Positions 27,643-36,914 are shown, counted from the stretch's first letter. The stretch is DNA of 64,000 nt from Amylibacter sp. (GCA_021775355.1 JAJFHZ010000010.1:1-64000); one strand, 5' to 3'. Made by a program: numbers and translations. Notes: a model not told the origin generated them from the sequence alone.

Positions 27643-29312
27643 TCCTCGTCGATTTCATCCACCAGACGTGTTTCCAACAATTGTCCATTACGAAATAATA
27701 TCGGATAAGCGATGGATGCGATTTGCGAATTCAGGTCTTTCAGCGCGCCCAGCGTTTCCAGATGCAGATCACTGCTTTCAAGGCTAACCTCTTCATTATG
27801 GCGAATGCGTTTCAGATGTTTTTTGCGACTGCGTCTTTCGCGCTTGGCCAGATCGTTCTTTTCTTCCATCAGCAAACGTGCCGCTTCCACGTCCTCTGAG
27901 ATCAACACATCAAAAGCAAAGATCATATTCGCCACAACCTTTTCATGCATGTTACGCAATTCTTCCCACCCGGCATTAGAAAACCGTACTTCTTGTTTTG
28001 ATTTTTCTGCTGCAAGACGCATTAACCGTTTCGCAACGATATCGCCCGCAGTTTCCAGATTGATCGCATACTCCGCCAACTCGCGTACTTTGCGCGTTTC
28101 GACCTTGTTCATTTTGGATGTCGGCATCGCAGCCACGTAGTGGCGAATATCGTCCAAGGCCTGATTGACATATTGATCTTCATGGCGCGTGAGTTTGATC
28201 TGCTCCAAATCGCCATCCGCATAACGGTCCATCACCGGGCGCATCATATGTTCGACCAGTTGACTCATGCGCAGAACTTCGCGACGCAAGCAGGCGAATG
28301 ATAATCTGGGTGAGTTCAATGCCGTATCATCAAGTGCCGAAATCATCATCACGCTCTTTTGCTCTTCATCTTCAACGGGAATTTCTTCGGCTGGGATGAA
28401 CTGCTCAAATGGTACTTTTAATAAGGCGGTAAAAGGCAGGAAAATCAATAAAAGAGCATTAAACGCTAAATGCGCGGAAACAACGCTTTGCTGTGGCCCG
28501 ACATCACCCAAATACTGGACCAGACCAAACGTGTTCACTGCAAACAGAACGATAACGGCCAACACCCCGCGCAATAACAGATTGGCAAGCGGAATACGTT
28601 TGGCCGCCGCATTCATATCACGCGATAACCAAACCGGAATAACTGCACTACCCAGATTTGCCCCCAGAACCAACGATATGCCGGCCGTCAGCGGAATAGC
28701 TTCGATAGCCACCAAGGTCACACACATCAAAACTACGGCGACACTGGAGTGCATCAAAACCGCAACAGCCCCGCCAATAAGGAAAGCCGTTAAAAAATCA
28801 CTTTCAAGATAAGCCGCAATAGCAGGTAGAAACGCGCTATCGCGGATAGGATCCATGGTTTCGCGCAAGAACCGCAAAGACAACAGGATAAAAGCAATCC
28901 CCAGCAATATGCGCCCTGCTTGTTTCAGAATGCGTCGATCGGTTTTAACAAAGAACCATCCGCCGATCGCAAGCAAAATCGGCACTAACCAGTCCAATCG
29001 AAACGATAGTAATTGCACAACGATAGCAGAGCCTAAATCAGCCCCCAGAACCACCGATAGACCAGCGGCAAAACCAAGTGTGCCGACACTGGCAAAGCCT
29101 GCCGTCAATAAAGCGACCGCAGCAGAGCTTTGTAAAACCATCGCCAGAACCGCACCCATTACAGCAGCCCTGAACGGGTTTCCATTTTTTGTAATAATCC
29201 GCTGAAAAGAGGCCCCGAACGCACGCTCAATACCCGTTTGAACCATGCGCACCGCATACAACAGCAACATGACTGCACCCATAAGCGAAATTAGAAACTG
29301 GATAATAACCAT
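27639..29312 (-). CDS. Na+/Pi cotransporter family protein (YjbB-like) with PhoU-like tail
   Basis: A 557-residue membrane protein with two Na_Pi_cotrans repeats. Each contains the QSS-type motif (LQSSAAVALLTAGF near residue 60; MHSSVAVVLMCVTL near 186). About eight to nine helices are followed from residue 340 by a soluble helical PhoU-like domain of about 210 residues rich in charged residues. E. coli YjbB of this architecture exports phosphate. The gene ends overlapping the helicase stop and stands 150 bp from ugpC on the same strand. No regulatory site was recognised. Confidence 0.88.
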   Translation of the reverse strand: MVIIQFLISLMGAVMLLLYAVRMVQTGIERAFGASFQRIITKNGNPFRAAVMGAVLAMVLQSSAAVALLTAGFASVGTLGFAAGLSVVLGADLGSAIVVQLLSFRLDWLVPILLAIGGWFFVKTDRRILKQAGRILLGIAFILLSLRFLRETMDPIRDSAFLPAIAAYLESDFLTAFLIGGAVAVLMHSSVAVVLMCVTLVAIEAIPLTAGISLVLGANLGSAVIPVWLSRDMNAAAKRIPLANLLLRGVLAVIVLFAVNTFGLVQYLGDVGPQQSVVSAHLAFNALLLIFLPFTALLKVPFEQFIPAEEIPVEDEEQKSVMMISALDDTALNSPRLSFACLRREVLRMSQLVEHMMRPVMDRYADGDLEQIKLTRHEDQYVNQALDDIRHYVAAMPTSKMNKVETRKVRELAEYAINLETAGDIVAKRLMRLAAEKSKQEVRFSNAGWEELRNMHEKVVANMIFAFDVLISEDVEAARLLMEEKNDLAKRERRSRKKHLKRIRHNEEVSLESSDLHLETLGALKDLNSQIASIAYPILFRNGQLLETRLVDEIDED

Positions 29313-29459
29313 GCGTCTTTTCTTTCAAAAGCGGCCCGCTGGCATTTTTCCGTCCAGACCCAAACAGCCTGTTATCATAGCTTACGGATAAAAGTCCACA
29401 AAGGTATCTTCAGAATACTCATTGTATTTAGATGCACGTTTAAATCGTATGGTTTAAAT

Positions 29460-30515
29460 CTAGTCGCTTAACCGCACACCCGTTTCAACATTGAATAGAT
29501 GCAATGCATTTTCAGGAGCATGAAAGGATAGTATTGAACCAATTTCTGCGGCCTGAATGCCGTCAAGACTGATCACAAATGGTATATCCGTCCCTCGCAA
29601 GGCACCATGCACCAATGTATTCGCACCAAGTTGTTCTAGCATGTCGACCTCAATTTTTATAACTCCGGATTTATCCAAAACCATATGTTCAGGACGAATA
29701 CCAAGGGTCACTTTTCCGGATGCTTTCAATCCGGTTTCAAGCTTTGTCCCATTTGCCAAAGTCACAACACCATTTGCAATGTCAGCAGGAATAAAGTTCA
29801 TTGACGGGCTACCGATAAACCCTGCCACAAACAGGCTGGCCGGGCGCTCATATAGCTCAATTGGCGTATCGAATTGTTCTACATAACCGCCGTTTAGAAC
29901 CATCAACCGGTCACCCAAAGTCATAGCCTCGACCTGATCATGGGTCACATAAATCGACGTTACCCCCAGACGCTTTTGCAGTTTTCGGATTTCTAGGCGC
30001 ATTTGCACCCGTAGTTTTGCATCCAAATTCGAAAGCGGTTCATCAAACAAAAATACTGACGGCTCACGCACAATCGCGCGGCCCATTGCAACCCGTTGGC
30101 GTTGTCCGCCAGACAGTTGCCGGGGTTTGCGGTCAAGATACTCGCTGATTTCGAGTATATCGGCCACCTCATCCACGCGCCGCGTGATCTCATCCTTCGG
30201 GATTTTGCGGATTTTCAACCCATAAGCCATATTATCACGTACCGTCATATGCGGATAAAGCGCATAATTCTGGAACACCATCGCAATATCACGGTCTGCA
30301 GGTTCCAGATCATTGACCACTTTCCCATTGATCGAAATCTGCCCCGAAGTAACAACCTCCAGCCCGGCAACCATACGCAGCAACGTGGATTTCCCACACC
30401 CCGACGGGCCGACGATAACGACAAATTCGCCGTCATTAATATCCCCTTCTATATGGTGCAGAACCTCTGTATCACCATAAGATTTTATCAGATTTTCAAG
30501 CTTAATCTCAGCCAT
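29460..30515 (-). CDS. ugpC: sn-Glycerol-3-phosphate ABC transporter ATPase UgpC
   Basis: A 351-residue ABC ATPase of the MalK/UgpC group. Walker [11 protein letters not shown]-loop [12 protein letters not shown], signature [16 protein letters not shown], Walker [16 protein letters not shown], and a C-terminal TOBE/regulatory domain (LGIRPEHMV). It is the last gene of ugpBAEC, 12 bases after ugpE. Family length is about 350. It powers import of glycerol-3-phosphate or glycerophosphodiesters. Confidence 0.88.
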   Translation of the reverse strand: MAEIKLENLIKSYGDTEVLHHIEGDINDGEFVVIVGPSGCGKSTLLRMVAGLEVVTSGQISINGKVVNDLEPADRDIAMVFQNYALYPHMTVRDNMAYGLKIRKIPKDEITRRVDEVADILEISEYLDRKPRQLSGGQRQRVAMGRAIVREPSVFLFDEPLSNLDAKLRVQMRLEIRKLQKRLGVTSIYVTHDQVEAMTLGDRLMVLNGGYVEQFDTPIELYERPASLFVAGFIGSPSMNFIPADIANGVVTLANGTKLETGLKASGKVTLGIRPEHMVLDKSGVIKIEVDMLEQLGANTLVHGALRGTDIPFVISLDGIQAAEIGSILSFHAPENALHLFNVETGVRLSD

Positions 30516-30527
30516 ATTCAGGGCATC

Positions 30528-31376
30528 CTATTTATCAGTTTCCGTCAAGCCTTGCACAAACAGTTTTTGCATACCCACCACCACCAGAATGGGTGGTAGC
30601 ATCGCTAAAAACGCCGTCATCATAATTATATTCCATTGCGGGGTCTGCTCCGCCGACTCCAGCATCTGTTTGATGCTCATCACAATCGTTGTCATATCGG
30701 TATCGGTAGTGATCAGCAATGGCCACAAATATTGGTTCCAGCCGTAAATGAACAGGATCACAAAAAGGGCGGCAATGTTGGTACGGCTGAGCGGAATCAG
30801 AATATCCCAGAAAAACCGCATCGGCCCCGCACCGTCAATCCGCGCACTTTCCAGCATCTCGTCAGGGATTGTTAAAAACACCTGACGGAACATGAACGTG
30901 GCTGTGGCCGACGCGATCAGCGGGATCGATAATCCCCAATAGCTGTTCAGCAGTCCAAGGTTGGCCACCACTTCAAAGGTCGGTAATATACGCACCTCGA
31001 CAGGCAACATCAGTGTGATGAAAATCATCCAGAAAAAACCCATGCGGAAAGGGAATTTGAAATAAACGATAGCAAAAGCAGAAATCAGCGAAATCGCAAT
31101 TTTCCCGACCGAGATCATCATCGCCATCACCAGAGAGTTAAACATCATACGCCACACGGGCGTCTGATCACCAGAGAAGCCTGCGCCGAAAAGTGTCTGT
31201 TTCAGGTTCTCGACAAAATGCGTGCCCGGCCACAGCGGGATAGGAGCCTGCAGCATGCGGATTTCGTCGTGGCTTGCGGCGACCAAGGTGATCCAGATTG
31301 GTAAAGCAATCATCGCGACACCCAAGACTAAAACAAGATGGGTGATGAATGTCATCAAGGGGCGATTTTCAATCAT
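30528..31376 (-). CDS. ugpE: Glycerol-3-phosphate ABC transporter permease UgpE
   Basis: A 282-residue inner-membrane permease with six predicted helices. The EAA loop ESARIDGAGPMRFFWDILIPLSRTN is present (about residues 180-205). The N-terminal MIENRPLMTFITHLVLVLGVAMIALPI matches UgpE starts. It directly abuts ugpA (start 31376, ugpA end 31377). Confidence 0.88.
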   Translation of the reverse strand: MIENRPLMTFITHLVLVLGVAMIALPIWITLVAASHDEIRMLQAPIPLWPGTHFVENLKQTLFGAGFSGDQTPVWRMMFNSLVMAMMISVGKIAISLISAFAIVYFKFPFRMGFFWMIFITLMLPVEVRILPTFEVVANLGLLNSYWGLSIPLIASATATFMFRQVFLTIPDEMLESARIDGAGPMRFFWDILIPLSRTNIAALFVILFIYGWNQYLWPLLITTDTDMTTIVMSIKQMLESAEQTPQWNIIMMTAFLAMLPPILVVVGMQKLFVQGLTETDK

Positions 31377-32258
31377 CTAATATTCCACCTTTTTCTCAAC
31401 ATAACGGAATTGCACCACGGTCATCACAATCACGATCACCATCAGGATCACCGATTGCGCAGCTGAACCGCCCAGATCAAGCCCGACAAAACCGTCATTG
31501 AACACCTTGTAGACCAGAATAGTCGTAGCGTTTGCCGGGCCACCTTGTGTCACCACATGAATGATCCCAAAGGTTTCAAAGAAAGCGTAAACTACGTTCA
31601 CCACCACAAGAAAAAACGTTGTGGGTGAGATCAGCGGCATCACCTGCGTCCAGAACCGCCGCACAGGGCCGGCACCGTCTATTGCGGCGGCCTCAATGAT
31701 AGAGCGTGGAATTGATTGCATTGCAGCCAGATAGAACAAGAAGTTATAAGCCACCTGTTTCCAGGCAGCCGCACCAATGACCAACCCCATGGCTTGGCGG
31801 CCATTCAGGTAATGGTTCCATTTGATTCCAACCATTTCCAGAAAATACGGGAAAATTCCCAAAGTCGGGTTAAACATAAATACCCACAGCGCGCCCGCCA
31901 AAACGGGGGCGACGGCATAGGGCCAAATCAATAATGTACGGTACGTTGTGGCGCCTTTGACCACGCGGTCAGCAAAGCCCGCTAGGATCAGAGCTACAGA
32001 CATCGACAAGAATGCCACAAGCGATGAGAAAACCGCCGTGCGCCAGAATGTGCTAAGATATTGTTCATCCTCGACCAAAGCCGTGAAGTTTTCAAACCAG
32101 ACAAACTCGGTCGACAGCCCGAAGGCATCTTCAATCAACAATGATTGATACAGAGCCTGACTGGCAGGCCACATGAAAAAGACAAGGGTAATGATAATCT
32201 GCGGGGCCACTAACAGATAGGGTAATGGTGACGAGGGAAAATGCACACGCTTGAGCAT
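31377..32258 (-). CDS. ugpA: Glycerol-3-phosphate ABC transporter permease UgpA
   Basis: A 293-residue permease with six helices and the EAA loop [24 protein letters not shown] (about residues 190-213). The N-terminus [28 protein letters not shown] is typical of UgpA. It follows ugpB after a spacer containing a strong hairpin, which may lower permease expression relative to the binding protein. Confidence 0.88.
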   Translation of the reverse strand: MLKRVHFPSSPLPYLLVAPQIIITLVFFMWPASQALYQSLLIEDAFGLSTEFVWFENFTALVEDEQYLSTFWRTAVFSSLVAFLSMSVALILAGFADRVVKGATTYRTLLIWPYAVAPVLAGALWVFMFNPTLGIFPYFLEMVGIKWNHYLNGRQAMGLVIGAAAWKQVAYNFLFYLAAMQSIPRSIIEAAAIDGAGPVRRFWTQVMPLISPTTFFLVVVNVVYAFFETFGIIHVVTQGGPANATTILVYKVFNDGFVGLDLGGSAAQSVILMVIVIVMTVVQFRYVEKKVEY

Positions 32259-32276
32259 CAGAGTCTCCGCAAAACA

Positions 32277-32310
32277 TCACCCGACAAAAGGCATAGCTTT
32301 CGTCGGGTGA
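32277..32310 (-). terminator. ugpB-ugpA intergenic hairpin (attenuating or stabilising)
   Basis: TCACCCGAC (32277-32285) and GTCGGGTGA (32302-32310) form a 9-bp stem, extendable by AAAG/CTTT inside. On the transcribed strand it is followed by TGTTTTGCGG, a short T-run, so partial termination or 3' protection of ugpB mRNA is likely. Confidence 0.6.
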
Positions 32311-32324
32311 GATAAGTTTATAGC

Positions 32325-33629
32325 TTACTTAACAGTACGTTCGAACTTACGCAGCAGGGTATTGCCGCGTGATGCCGCATCGTCCAGTGCTTGTGTGGCG
32401 TTTTTAGAACCACCCCACAAAGCTTCCATTTCTTCATTGATCACGTCACGGATCTGCACGAAGTTACCAAACCGCAGACCGCGCGAATTCGGTGTCGGTG
32501 TATTCAGGCTAAGCTGTGCGATTGCCGTATCTGTGCCAGGGTTGCTGTCATAGAACCCTTGGGTTTTTGACAATTCGTAAGCCGCAGTTGTGATCGGCAC
32601 ATATCCGGTTTCCTGATGCCACCAAGCTTGCACCTCTGGTGAAGACAGGTAAGTCATGAACTTGGCCACGCCTTTATACTGTTCATCACTACCACCTGAC
32701 AAAGCCCACAAAGTAGCCCCACCAATGATCGAGTTTTGCGGCGCGGGTGCCAGACCCTTATCCAACGGTAGCATGGTTTGGGCAAAGTTAAACGTTGCCT
32801 GTTTTTTGATCGAACCGTAATAGGCGGAAGAGTTCATCCACATACCGCATTCACCATTTGTGAACAACGGCAGGCTGTCACCACGACGACCACCATATTG
32901 GAACAGGTTACCTTCTTGCATGGATGCAATATCATCCAAACGGGCCGACACTTTGGCATTGTTGAATGTGAACTCTGTGTCAAAACCGGCAAAGCCGTTT
33001 TCTTTCGTGCCCATTTCCAGATTGTGCCAAGCTGAATAATTTTCAATCATCACCCAAGACTGCCAACCAAATGACACGCCGCATTTCATACCGTTATTAA
33101 CCAGCTTTTGTGAAACGGATTTCACGTCAGCCCAAGTTTCTGGCACATCCGCACCAGCCGCTTTCAAAGCGTCAGCGTTATACCACAAAACAGGGGTCGA
33201 ACTGTTGAACGGCATAGAAAGTAATTCGCCTTCCGGTGTTTGATAATACGAAATCACCGCCGGTAGAAAGTCTGATTTGTCAAACGGCTCGCCTGCATCT
33301 TTCATCAGTTGTTCAATCGGATAAACCGCCCCTTTGGCGGCCATCATAGTTGCGGTACCGACTTCAAACACCTGCACAATTTGTGGCTGCTCTTTTGCAC
33401 GGAAAGCCGCAATCGCCGCTGTCATTGTTTCGGTGTAGTTGCCTTTATAAGTCGGTACGACTTTATATTCAGACTGTGTTGCGTTGAAATCTTCCGCGAT
33501 TTTATTCACGCGCTCGCCGTTTGCCCCGCCCATTGCGTGCCACCACTGCACTTCAACCTCTGCATAAGCTGCAGATGTCGCCAGTGTCAAAGCCGCCGCT
33601 ATTGCGGTGCCGGTAAAGTTGAATGTCAT
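32325..33629 (-). CDS. ugpB: Glycerol-3-phosphate ABC transporter binding protein UgpB
   Basis: A 434-residue periplasmic binding protein. A signal peptide covers residues 1-23 (ATSAAYAEVE). The mature start EVEVQWWHAMGGANGERVNKIAEDFNATQ and the YKGNYTETMTAAIAAFRA segment are characteristic of UgpB. ATG 33629 is chosen because GGGAGG lies six bases upstream; the frame extends six codons further. First gene of ugpBAEC, divergent from a LysR regulator, with an operator candidate between. Import of G3P supplies carbon, phosphorus and lipid precursor. Confidence 0.9.
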   Translation of the reverse strand: MTFNFTGTAIAAALTLATSAAYAEVEVQWWHAMGGANGERVNKIAEDFNATQSEYKVVPTYKGNYTETMTAAIAAFRAKEQPQIVQVFEVGTATMMAAKGAVYPIEQLMKDAGEPFDKSDFLPAVISYYQTPEGELLSMPFNSSTPVLWYNADALKAAGADVPETWADVKSVSQKLVNNGMKCGVSFGWQSWVMIENYSAWHNLEMGTKENGFAGFDTEFTFNNAKVSARLDDIASMQEGNLFQYGGRRGDSLPLFTNGECGMWMNSSAYYGSIKKQATFNFAQTMLPLDKGLAPAPQNSIIGGATLWALSGGSDEQYKGVAKFMTYLSSPEVQAWWHQETGYVPITTAAYELSKTQGFYDSNPGTDTAIAQLSLNTPTPNSRGLRFGNFVQIRDVINEEMEALWGGSKNATQALDDAASRGNTLLRKFERTVK

Positions 33630-33732
33630 AAGATGCCTCCCAAGCAATTGTTAACGCGATATATAAGTGCCTGCACCGTTAGAATTTATCCTAAAAATGC
33701 TCACCATCCCTGTAAGGACACCATAGGATGTA

Positions 33733-33782
33733 TCATAATTCAAATGAAATTTTTATGACAATATTTATAACACTATGTTATA
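33733..33782. promoter_or_regulatory. Operator candidate between ugpB and lysR genes
   Basis: A perfect inverted repeat TATAACA-CTA-TGTTATA occupies 33766-33782, matching the LysR-type T-N11-A dyad format. A second dyad, TCATAA (33733-33738) and TTATGA (33753-33758), lies just beside it. Two adjacent dyads in a divergent intergenic region are the usual arrangement of LysR recognition and activation sites. Confidence 0.55.
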
Positions 33783-33840
33783 GGTGGACCACATCGGTAT
33801 TTTGTTCGAAATACATAACAAACAAAGGAGTTTAGGCACA

Positions 33841-34740
33841 GTGACACTTCGATTGCGACAATTAGAGGCTTTTAAATCCGTGGCCCAGCTTGGCAGTGTC
33901 ACCCTTGCCGCAGAACATTTGGGTATATCTCAACCCGCAGTCAGCCGATTATTGTCAAGCTTTTCCGATTCGGTCGGGTTTGAAGTCTTTGATCGTCGTG
34001 GGGGCCGATTGGTACCGACACAAGAATCGCGCTATCTGTTAAGCGAGGTCGGAAGATTGCTGGACAGTCTGGAGCATATCGAACAGCTCACCCATGACAT
34101 AACAGCCCGAAAGGCGGGCCATTTGCGCATCGCCTGCCTGCCCGGCTTTGCCACCAGCCATTTGCCCACCGTTTTGGCAAAATTTCTATACGAAAGACCC
34201 AGCATAACTGTAACATTGGAACCCGATCGCCCAGAGCGCATTTTGGAATGGATCATCGGCGAGCAATACGATTGCGGCATAACCGAAGGGTTTAGTGGGC
34301 ATCCGGCAGTTGAAAATCAACCTGTACGAATGCGCACGGTCTGCATTTTGCCGCCCGGGCATTCATTAGCCCAAAAAGACGAAATCAGCCCGGAAGACTT
34401 AAGCAAAGAACGTATGATTCACTCACGTCGAGATAGTATGTTTTACCGGGATCTGGAGGCTAGCTTCACACAGTGCGGGGTTAACATGCAATCTTGGATA
34501 GAAACGCGTCAATTCACTGCGGCATGTGAACTTGTGTCCAAAGGTGCAGGCGTATCGGTCGTAAGCGAAATGGACGCACGTGGACACGAATCCGGCGGCC
34601 TGATCATTCGCCCTTTCTCACCAAACATTGAACATCACTTGGCCATTGTACGCCCAACACACACACCGCCTTCGATGATCACATTGGAGTTCATCCAAAA
34701 CTTTGTCGACAGCTTGGAACCTTATCGGGTACGTACTTAA
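33841..34740 (+). CDS. LysR family transcriptional regulator
   Basis: A 299-residue LysR-type regulator. The N-terminal winged HTH reads LRQLEAFKSVAQLGSVTLAAEHLGISQPAVSRLL, and the effector domain runs from about residue 90 (GHLRIACLPGF). I place the start at GTG 33841 because AAAGGAG stands ten bases upstream and the HTH then begins at residue 4; an in-frame GTG at 33784 would lie against the palindrome and lacks a ribosome site. Divergent orientation suggests it controls ugpBAEC, which in other bacteria is under PhoB; this is inference. Confidence 0.88.
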   Translation: MTLRLRQLEAFKSVAQLGSVTLAAEHLGISQPAVSRLLSSFSDSVGFEVFDRRGGRLVPTQESRYLLSEVGRLLDSLEHIEQLTHDITARKAGHLRIACLPGFATSHLPTVLAKFLYERPSITVTLEPDRPERILEWIIGEQYDCGITEGFSGHPAVENQPVRMRTVCILPPGHSLAQKDEISPEDLSKERMIHSRRDSMFYRDLEASFTQCGVNMQSWIETRQFTAACELVSKGAGVSVVSEMDARGHESGGLIIRPFSPNIEHHLAIVRPTHTPPSMITLEFIQNFVDSLEPYRVRT

Positions 34741-34757
34741 AACCCCATCAATGCCGC

Positions 34758-34786
34758 TTGTGCCCAAGTCAGGATTAACCTAAAAG
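34758..34786 (+). promoter_or_regulatory. Possible promoter of the thi operon
   Basis: TTGTGC (34758-34763), 17-bp spacer, TAAAAG (34781-34786). Initiation about seven bases later would place the transcript start at the first base pairs of the riboswitch P1 stem (34795). Weak hexamers, but position fits. Confidence 0.4.
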
Positions 34787-34794
34787 ACTAATGA

Positions 34795-34882
34795 ACCGTT
34801 GGGGAGCCTGCACTGCAGGCTGAGACATGCATCCGCATAAACCCATCGAACCTGATCCGGGATAAACGGCGTAGGGAACGGT
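34795..34882 (+). ncRNA. TPP riboswitch (THI element)
   Basis: The aptamer is closed by P1 ACCGTT (34795-34800) with AACGGT (34877-34882). The conserved cores are present: GGGG-AGCC, CTGAGA at 34820-34825, ACCC, GAACCTGAT around 34848-34856, GGATAAACGGCGTAGGGA at 34859-34876. A perfect 8-bp AGCCTGCA/TGCAGGCT helix forms P3. It stands 70 bases before thiD, the first gene of a thiamin operon, and would repress the operon when thiamin pyrophosphate is abundant. Confidence 0.95.
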
Positions 34883-34920
34883 CACGACGCGCAATGTCAC
34901 CCGCTCTCCACCTCAGATAA

Positions 34921-34942
34921 CCTTGGTCCTTAAACCAAGGGA
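34921..34942 (+). promoter_or_regulatory. Hairpin covering the thiD ribosome binding site
   Basis: CCTTGGT (34921-34927) pairs with ACCAAGG (34934-34940) around CCTTAA. The 3' arm contains most of AAGGGA (34937-34942), the Shine-Dalgarno sequence seven bases before the thiD GTG. This is the likely expression platform: translation is blocked when the hairpin forms. Confidence 0.65.
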
Positions 34943-34949
34943 ATACACA

Positions 34950-35756
34950 GTGACGGCCATTGCTTTAACAATTGCAGGATCAGACAGCGGCGGCGGTGCC
35001 GGTATTCAGGCTGATCTGAAAGCATTCAGCGCACTTGGCGTGTACGGTGCCAGCGTGATCACGGCCATTACCGCGCAAAACACCCAAACCGTGACTGCCG
35101 TGCAAAAGGTGGCAACGAATGTGGTTGCCGCACAGATAAATGCGATTTTGGATGATTTGGCGGTAAATGCGATCAAGATCGGTATGCTGTCGTCGCCCGA
35201 AATCATTGCCACGGTCGCCACACAACTGAAAGATTGCTGCGCCCCGATTGTTCTGGATCCTGTGATGGTAGCCAAATCAGGTGATGCACTATTACAGCCC
35301 GAAGCGGCATCTACATTGATCACAGATCTTTTGCCCATCGCAACAGTCCTGACACCCAATTTGCCCGAAGCGGCCCGATTATTGGGTCAACCCGTTGCTG
35401 TCACAACCGATCAAATGCTGGTCCAGGGAACGGCATTGCTGGCTTTGGGCCCCAAAGCCGTATTGATGAAAGGCGGCCATGCAGACGGGCCATTTTGCAC
35501 TGACTTTCTTATCACTAAAGATAACCTCGTTGAACTGACAGCCCCGCGTATTGCAACCGGAAACACCCATGGCACCGGATGTACTTTATCCGCGTCCATC
35601 GCCGCAGGTCTGGCCAAAGGGCAGGGTTTAGAAAGTTCTGTGCGATACGCTCACAGCTATTTGCAAGGTGCCATTGCACAAGCGGACAAGCTAAACATCG
35701 GATCAGGCCACGGCCCCGTGCATCACTTTTATCAGGTTTGGAAAACACATGATTGA
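34950..35756 (+). CDS. thiD: Hydroxymethylpyrimidine/phosphomethylpyrimidine kinase ThiD
   Basis: A 268-residue ribokinase-fold enzyme phosphorylating HMP to HMP-P and HMP-PP. Family features: IAGSDSGGGAGIQADLKAF at the start, LDPVMVAKSGDALL, and the anion-hole region NTHGTGCTLSASIAAGLAKG with catalytic Asp equivalent replaced by the usual GTGC segment. GTG 34950 is the start: it follows AAGGGA at seven bases and opens directly into the conserved N-terminus. First gene behind the TPP riboswitch; overlaps thiO by 8 nt. Handles salvaged HMP delivered by ThiXYZ/TenA. Confidence 0.95.
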   Translation: MTAIALTIAGSDSGGGAGIQADLKAFSALGVYGASVITAITAQNTQTVTAVQKVATNVVAAQINAILDDLAVNAIKIGMLSSPEIIATVATQLKDCCAPIVLDPVMVAKSGDALLQPEAASTLITDLLPIATVLTPNLPEAARLLGQPVAVTTDQMLVQGTALLALGPKAVLMKGGHADGPFCTDFLITKDNLVELTAPRIATGNTHGTGCTLSASIAAGLAKGQGLESSVRYAHSYLQGAIAQADKLNIGSGHGPVHHFYQVWKTHD

Positions 35757-36723
35757 CGTATCAATCATAGGTGCTGGTGTTGCGGGCCTGTGCATAGCGA
35801 CCGAAATCGCTGAACGGGGCGGGACCGTACGGCTTTATGACCGCAAACCGTCCATAGGCGCACACGCCTGTTCATGGTGGGCAGGTGGTATGTTGGCCCC
35901 GTTTTGTGAAGGCATGAACGCCGAAGAACCCGTTGTGCGCTTGGGCCAACAGGCCGCTGACTGGTGGGACAAAACTGCAGGCGGGGTAAATCGCAACGGC
36001 TCACTGGTTCTGGCTTTGGGCCGTGACAGATCCGAATTAAGCCAGTTCGCACGCCGCACAACCGGCATGGATGTTGTTGATGGCAAACAAATAGCGGTTC
36101 TGGAACCGGATTTGGGCAATCACTTTAACACAGGCTTGTTTTGCGCCTCAGAAGCCCATTTAGATCCACGCAACGCATTGGCCACATTGCTTATAAAATT
36201 ACAGGCCAAAGGTGTTACAGTAAAAACAACCCCACCCACAATGGGGCCGAAAATGATCGACTGCCGCGGCCTGTCCGCCAGAGACGCACTAACGGACCTA
36301 CGTGGGGTCAAGGGCGAAATGCTGGTGCTGAAATGCCCGGACGTAATACTTTCGCGTCCCATCCGTCTGCTGCATCCGCGCATTCCGATCTATATCGTAC
36401 CGCGTGGGGATGGTGTTTTCATGCTGGGGGCCACCATGATCGAAGCGACGGAACGGGGGCGCATCACGGCACGTTCCATGCTGGAACTGCTTACTGCCGC
36501 CTACGCTTTGCACCCCGCGTTCGGCGAAGCCGAGGTTCTGGAAATCGGTGTCGATGCCCGTCCTGCTTTCCCTGACAATCTGCCGCGCATCCGCAAACGC
36601 GGAAACGTGATTTACGCCAACGGCCTATATCGCCACGGTTTTCTTTTGGCCCCCGCATTGGCCCGCATGACCGCAGATTATCTGTTTGACGGCAAACGTT
36701 CGGAGATGATGGATGAAGATTAA
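35749..36723 (+). CDS. thiO: Glycine oxidase-like FAD-dependent oxidoreductase ThiO
   Basis: A 324-residue DAO-family flavoenzyme. The FAD dinucleotide motif is SIIGAGVAGLCIATEIAERG (about residues 4-23), with WWAGGMLAPFCEG and a C-terminal YANGLYRHGFLLAPALA that closes the FAD site. ThiO oxidises glycine to iminoglycine (dehydroglycine) for thiazole formation by ThiG. Shorter than B. subtilis ThiO (369). Overlaps both thiD and thiS, consistent with coupling. Confidence 0.92.
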   Translation: MIDVSIIGAGVAGLCIATEIAERGGTVRLYDRKPSIGAHACSWWAGGMLAPFCEGMNAEEPVVRLGQQAADWWDKTAGGVNRNGSLVLALGRDRSELSQFARRTTGMDVVDGKQIAVLEPDLGNHFNTGLFCASEAHLDPRNALATLLIKLQAKGVTVKTTPPTMGPKMIDCRGLSARDALTDLRGVKGEMLVLKCPDVILSRPIRLLHPRIPIYIVPRGDGVFMLGATMIEATERGRITARSMLELLTAAYALHPAFGEAEVLEIGVDARPAFPDNLPRIRKRGNVIYANGLYRHGFLLAPALARMTADYLFDGKRSEMMDED

Positions 36724-36910
36724 CGTGAACGGAAAACCGCAAGAACTGAAATCCGGTAGTCTGTCCGATACTTTGGCAGAGCTGGGTTATGGTGATGCTA
36801 AGATAGCAACAGCCGTAAATGCAGAATTCATACCTGCCGCTTTGCGCGACACATACGCATTAACCGAAGGTGATGAATTGGAAATTCTTGCCCCGATGCA
36901 AGGTGGTTAA
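36713..36910 (+). CDS. thiS: Sulfur carrier protein ThiS
   Basis: A 65-residue ubiquitin-like sulfur carrier ending in Gly-Gly (APMQGG), whose C-terminus is adenylated by ThiF and turned into thiocarboxylate. The start [12 protein letters not shown] fits the family. It overlaps thiO by 11 nt and is four bases before thiG. Confidence 0.95.
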   Translation: MKINVNGKPQELKSGSLSDTLAELGYGDAKIATAVNAEFIPAALRDTYALTEGDELEILAPMQGG

Positions 36911-36914
36911 GCAT

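Noticed and set aside
28267-28812. 181-residue plus-strand frame inside the Na/Pi cotransporter gene
   Set aside because: Opposite-strand shadow of a clear membrane protein; Ser/Thr/Arg-rich composition is typical of an antisense frame.
29438-29460. GTTTAAATC repeated twice at 29438-29446 and 29452-29460
   Set aside because: Short AT-rich direct repeat at the ugpC 3' end; likely chance, and no further copies or CRISPR-like spacing were seen.
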